A stretch of DNA of 6,501 nt from Lutispora sp. (GTDB lineage Bacteria; Bacillota; Clostridia; Lutisporales; Lutisporaceae). The stretch is taken from positions 1 to 6,501 of the forward strand of contig JAUQXG010000223.1 of NCBI GenBank assembly GCA_030834765.1, written 5' to 3'. Under the pieces are notes generated by a model. That model saw only the letters and a program-made list of their open reading frames with translations. It searched no databases and was not told the origin of the DNA. Below, piece by piece: positions 6,456 to 6,501 of the stretch (the first letter of the stretch is position 1; each line of letters starts with the position of its first letter). The position numbers and the translations under genes were made by a program.

Positions 6456-6501
6456 TCAGTATGCATATGCTTTGTCATCTTTGGCTTCATCCTCCAGCTT
6501 A
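6456..6501 (-). CDS. Possible 3' end of an upstream gene, unidentified
   Basis: Reading leftward from 6500, one frame is open for 14 codons (KLEDEAKDDKAYAY) to a TGA at 6458-6456, giving a plausible acidic C-terminus. A second frame stays open to a TAG at 6406-6404, but its first 15 codons end mostly in G or C, unlike the genes in this window, so the 14-codon frame is preferred. The tail is too short to identify. By pathway logic it could be pseF or another glycan gene, but nothing in the residues shows this. Confidence 0.3.
   Translation of the reverse strand, partial: KLEDEAKDDKAYAY

Noticed and set aside
1..6501. CRISPR arrays, tRNA or rRNA genes, insertion sequences
   Set aside because: No regularly spaced direct repeats, cloverleaf or rRNA-like segment, or transposase frame was seen on either strand.

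Overview
The window is AT-rich with strong purine-rich ribosome binding sites (AGGAGG-like), tight and overlapping genes, and occasional TTG/GTG starts. This points to a low-GC Firmicute, probably a Clostridia member; the species cannot be named from sequence alone. Most of the window is a surface-glycan locus of the nonulosonic (sialic-acid-like) type.

Layout. Bases 1-485 (+ strand) hold the C-terminal 160 codons of a class I SAM-dependent methyltransferase that ends in a Trm112-like tail; its start lies left of the window. Bases 486-713 are a convergent intergenic region with three consecutive stem-loops, the last a perfect 24-base palindrome followed by a T-rich run, which is a likely terminator for the + strand gene. 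Bases 714-6400 (- strand) are six co-directional genes spaced from -13 to +20 bases, clearly one operon. In transcription order they are a GNAT acetyltransferase (pseH-like), pseI, pseG, an extra extended-SDR epimerase/dehydratase, pseC and pseB. Bases 6401-6501 hold a 55-base gap and, probably, the last 14 codons of another - strand gene.

How the genes work together. PseB dehydrates and 5-epimerises UDP-GlcNAc, PseC adds the 4-amino group, the GNAT acetylates it, PseG removes UDP, and PseI condenses the free sugar with phosphoenolpyruvate to give pseudaminic acid (or a close relative). The CMP-activating enzyme (PseF) is not in the window; it may lie upstream (beyond base 6501) or elsewhere. 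Such sugars decorate flagellins in Campylobacter, Helicobacter and several Clostridia, and related sps genes act on the Bacillus spore coat. Nothing in the window decides between flagellum, spore coat and capsule.

The most unusual points are the extra epimerase-like SDR with an internal insertion between pseG and pseC, the gene order (last steps first, pseB at the 3' end), and the structured intergenic region. No wholly new system is evident: the genes belong to recognisable families.
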